21,362 nucleotides of DNA, taken from contig JALVIB010000080.1 of assembly GCA_027028725.1 (NCBI GenBank), forward strand, positions 1 to 21,362, read 5' to 3'. Below are positions 21,145 to 21,362 of this stretch, in pieces. This DNA comes from Candidatus Altimarinota bacterium. Lineage in GTDB: Bacteria; Patescibacteriota; Gracilibacteria; UBA4473. Position 1 is the stretch's first letter, and every line of letters starts with the position of its first letter. A program made the position numbers and the translations under genes. The notes below the pieces were generated by a model, which saw nothing but the letters and a program-made list of their open reading frames with translations, did not search any database and was not told the origin of the DNA.

Positions 21145-21362
21145 AAAACTCCTTATTTCTCCCCCTGACAAGGGGGAGCTAGAGGGGGTTGTTATTAAAA
21201 ATCCCGCGAAAATTTTGAAAAAAACTAATTCCAATTAATCCCCATTTAAGAAATTAGTTAAATTCTCACAACGAAAGGAGCGTCCAAACGGAGCACCAGA
21301 AAAATCCCTTTATTTTCAAAAAATTTCGCGGGATTTTTCCTTGCGGAGTTTAGCGACTGAGT
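21145..21362. repeat. Repeat-containing end of window
   Basis: It holds a C-rich hairpin repeat in reversed orientation (21161-21190), tags at 21202 and 21324, and no recognisable gene start before the window ends. Confidence 0.6.

Larger units (their letters stand above)
254..21333. repeat. Dispersed decamer TTTCGCGGGA / TCCCGCGAAA, 45 exact copies
   Basis: Exact TTTCGCGGGA on the plus strand starts at 854, 1085, 1724, 2126, 3114, 4080, 5011, 5608, 6049, 6861, 7344, 7529, 9131, 9160, 11582, 14814, 16383, 16591, 17531, 17998, 19147, 19424, 19735, 20057 and 21324 (25). The complement TCCCGCGAAA starts at 254, 1268, 2630, 5811, 6215, 7150, 8382, 8655, 10095, 11179, 12420, 13470, 14692, 15936, 16261, 18687, 19072, 19334, 20187 and 21202 (20). 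At least 15 further sites differ at one base, e.g. 3011, 5211, 6688, 8921, 9476, 9702, 10605, 11704, 13145, 13405, 13623, 14897, 15532, 16101 and 17136. The extended consensus is AAAATTTCGCGGGATTTT, a dyad around CGCG broken only by TT opposite GG. 25 copies lie in genes and 20 in the roughly 16% that is intergenic. Function is unknown; a DNA-uptake-type signal is the leading idea. Confidence 0.95.

Noticed and set aside
1..21190. Recurring CCCCC-TTGTCA-GGGGG elements as a CRISPR array
   Set aside because: Copies are kilobases apart, in both orientations and variable; there is no regular repeat-spacer pattern and no cas gene.
254..21333. The decamer as a Chi or FtsK-polarising site
   Set aside because: Orientation is nearly even (25 to 20) and mixed along the window, which does not fit strand-polar signals, though the whole replichore would be needed to exclude it.

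Overview
The window is AT-rich bacterial DNA that uses the standard code (TAA, TAG and at least one TGA stop) and packs about 17 protein genes between repeat-filled spacers. Sparse Shine-Dalgarno sites, several leaderless-looking starts, a pilin gene, swarms of small palindromic repeats and a short, often repeat-invaded intergenic space suggest a Patescibacteria/CPR-type genome. That assignment is inference; no rRNA or tRNA is present to fix it.

Layout. 1-325: repeats and a promoter. 326-851: a RelB/RelE-like toxin-antitoxin pair, bracketed by related composite repeats. 852-1413: more repeats, then a CIRCE/HrcA-controlled promoter. 1414-3847: groES, a 74-codon unknown gene, groEL. 3848-4091: repeats. 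4092-7419 (minus strand): a TrpR-type repressor gene, an intrinsic-terminator hairpin, a large radical SAM gene of the ThiH/HydG type with an unrecognised N-terminal half, and an aspartoacylase/succinylglutamate-desuccinylase-like gene. 7567-8379: a type IV pilin-like protein carrying a LamG-like domain. 8758-11479 (minus): a coiled-coil M23 peptidase and a GT4 glycosyltransferase with repeat DNA in its reading frame. 11768-16220: CTP synthase, a membrane protein with two T2SS-F/PilC-like N-terminal repeats, and Obg GTPase. 16569-19281: three overlapping genes for exported proteins, the last a lipoprotein. 19386-21144: PrsW-type intramembrane protease and a LOG-family nucleotide hydrolase.

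Two things stand out. First, the decamer TTTCGCGGGA (or its complement TCCCGCGAAA) occurs exactly 45 times by eye, about once per 475 bp, in both orientations, inside and between genes; about 0.02 copies would be expected by chance. It sits in an extended consensus AAAATTTCGCGGGATTTT and behaves like a DNA-uptake sequence or other genome-wide address tag. Second, the trpR gene has a textbook promoter (TTGACA, 17 bp, TACACT) whose -10 is covered by the palindrome TGTACTAGTACA, much like E. coli trp operators. The repressor ends in TWWRKLFWRS, and just after its stop is a terminator hairpin whose 5' arm can pair instead with the last Trp-Arg codons. This suggests that the 3' end of trpR doubles as a tryptophan attenuator leader for the downstream radical SAM operon.

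All positions were read by eye. Family calls rest on motifs recognised in the translations, not on database searches.
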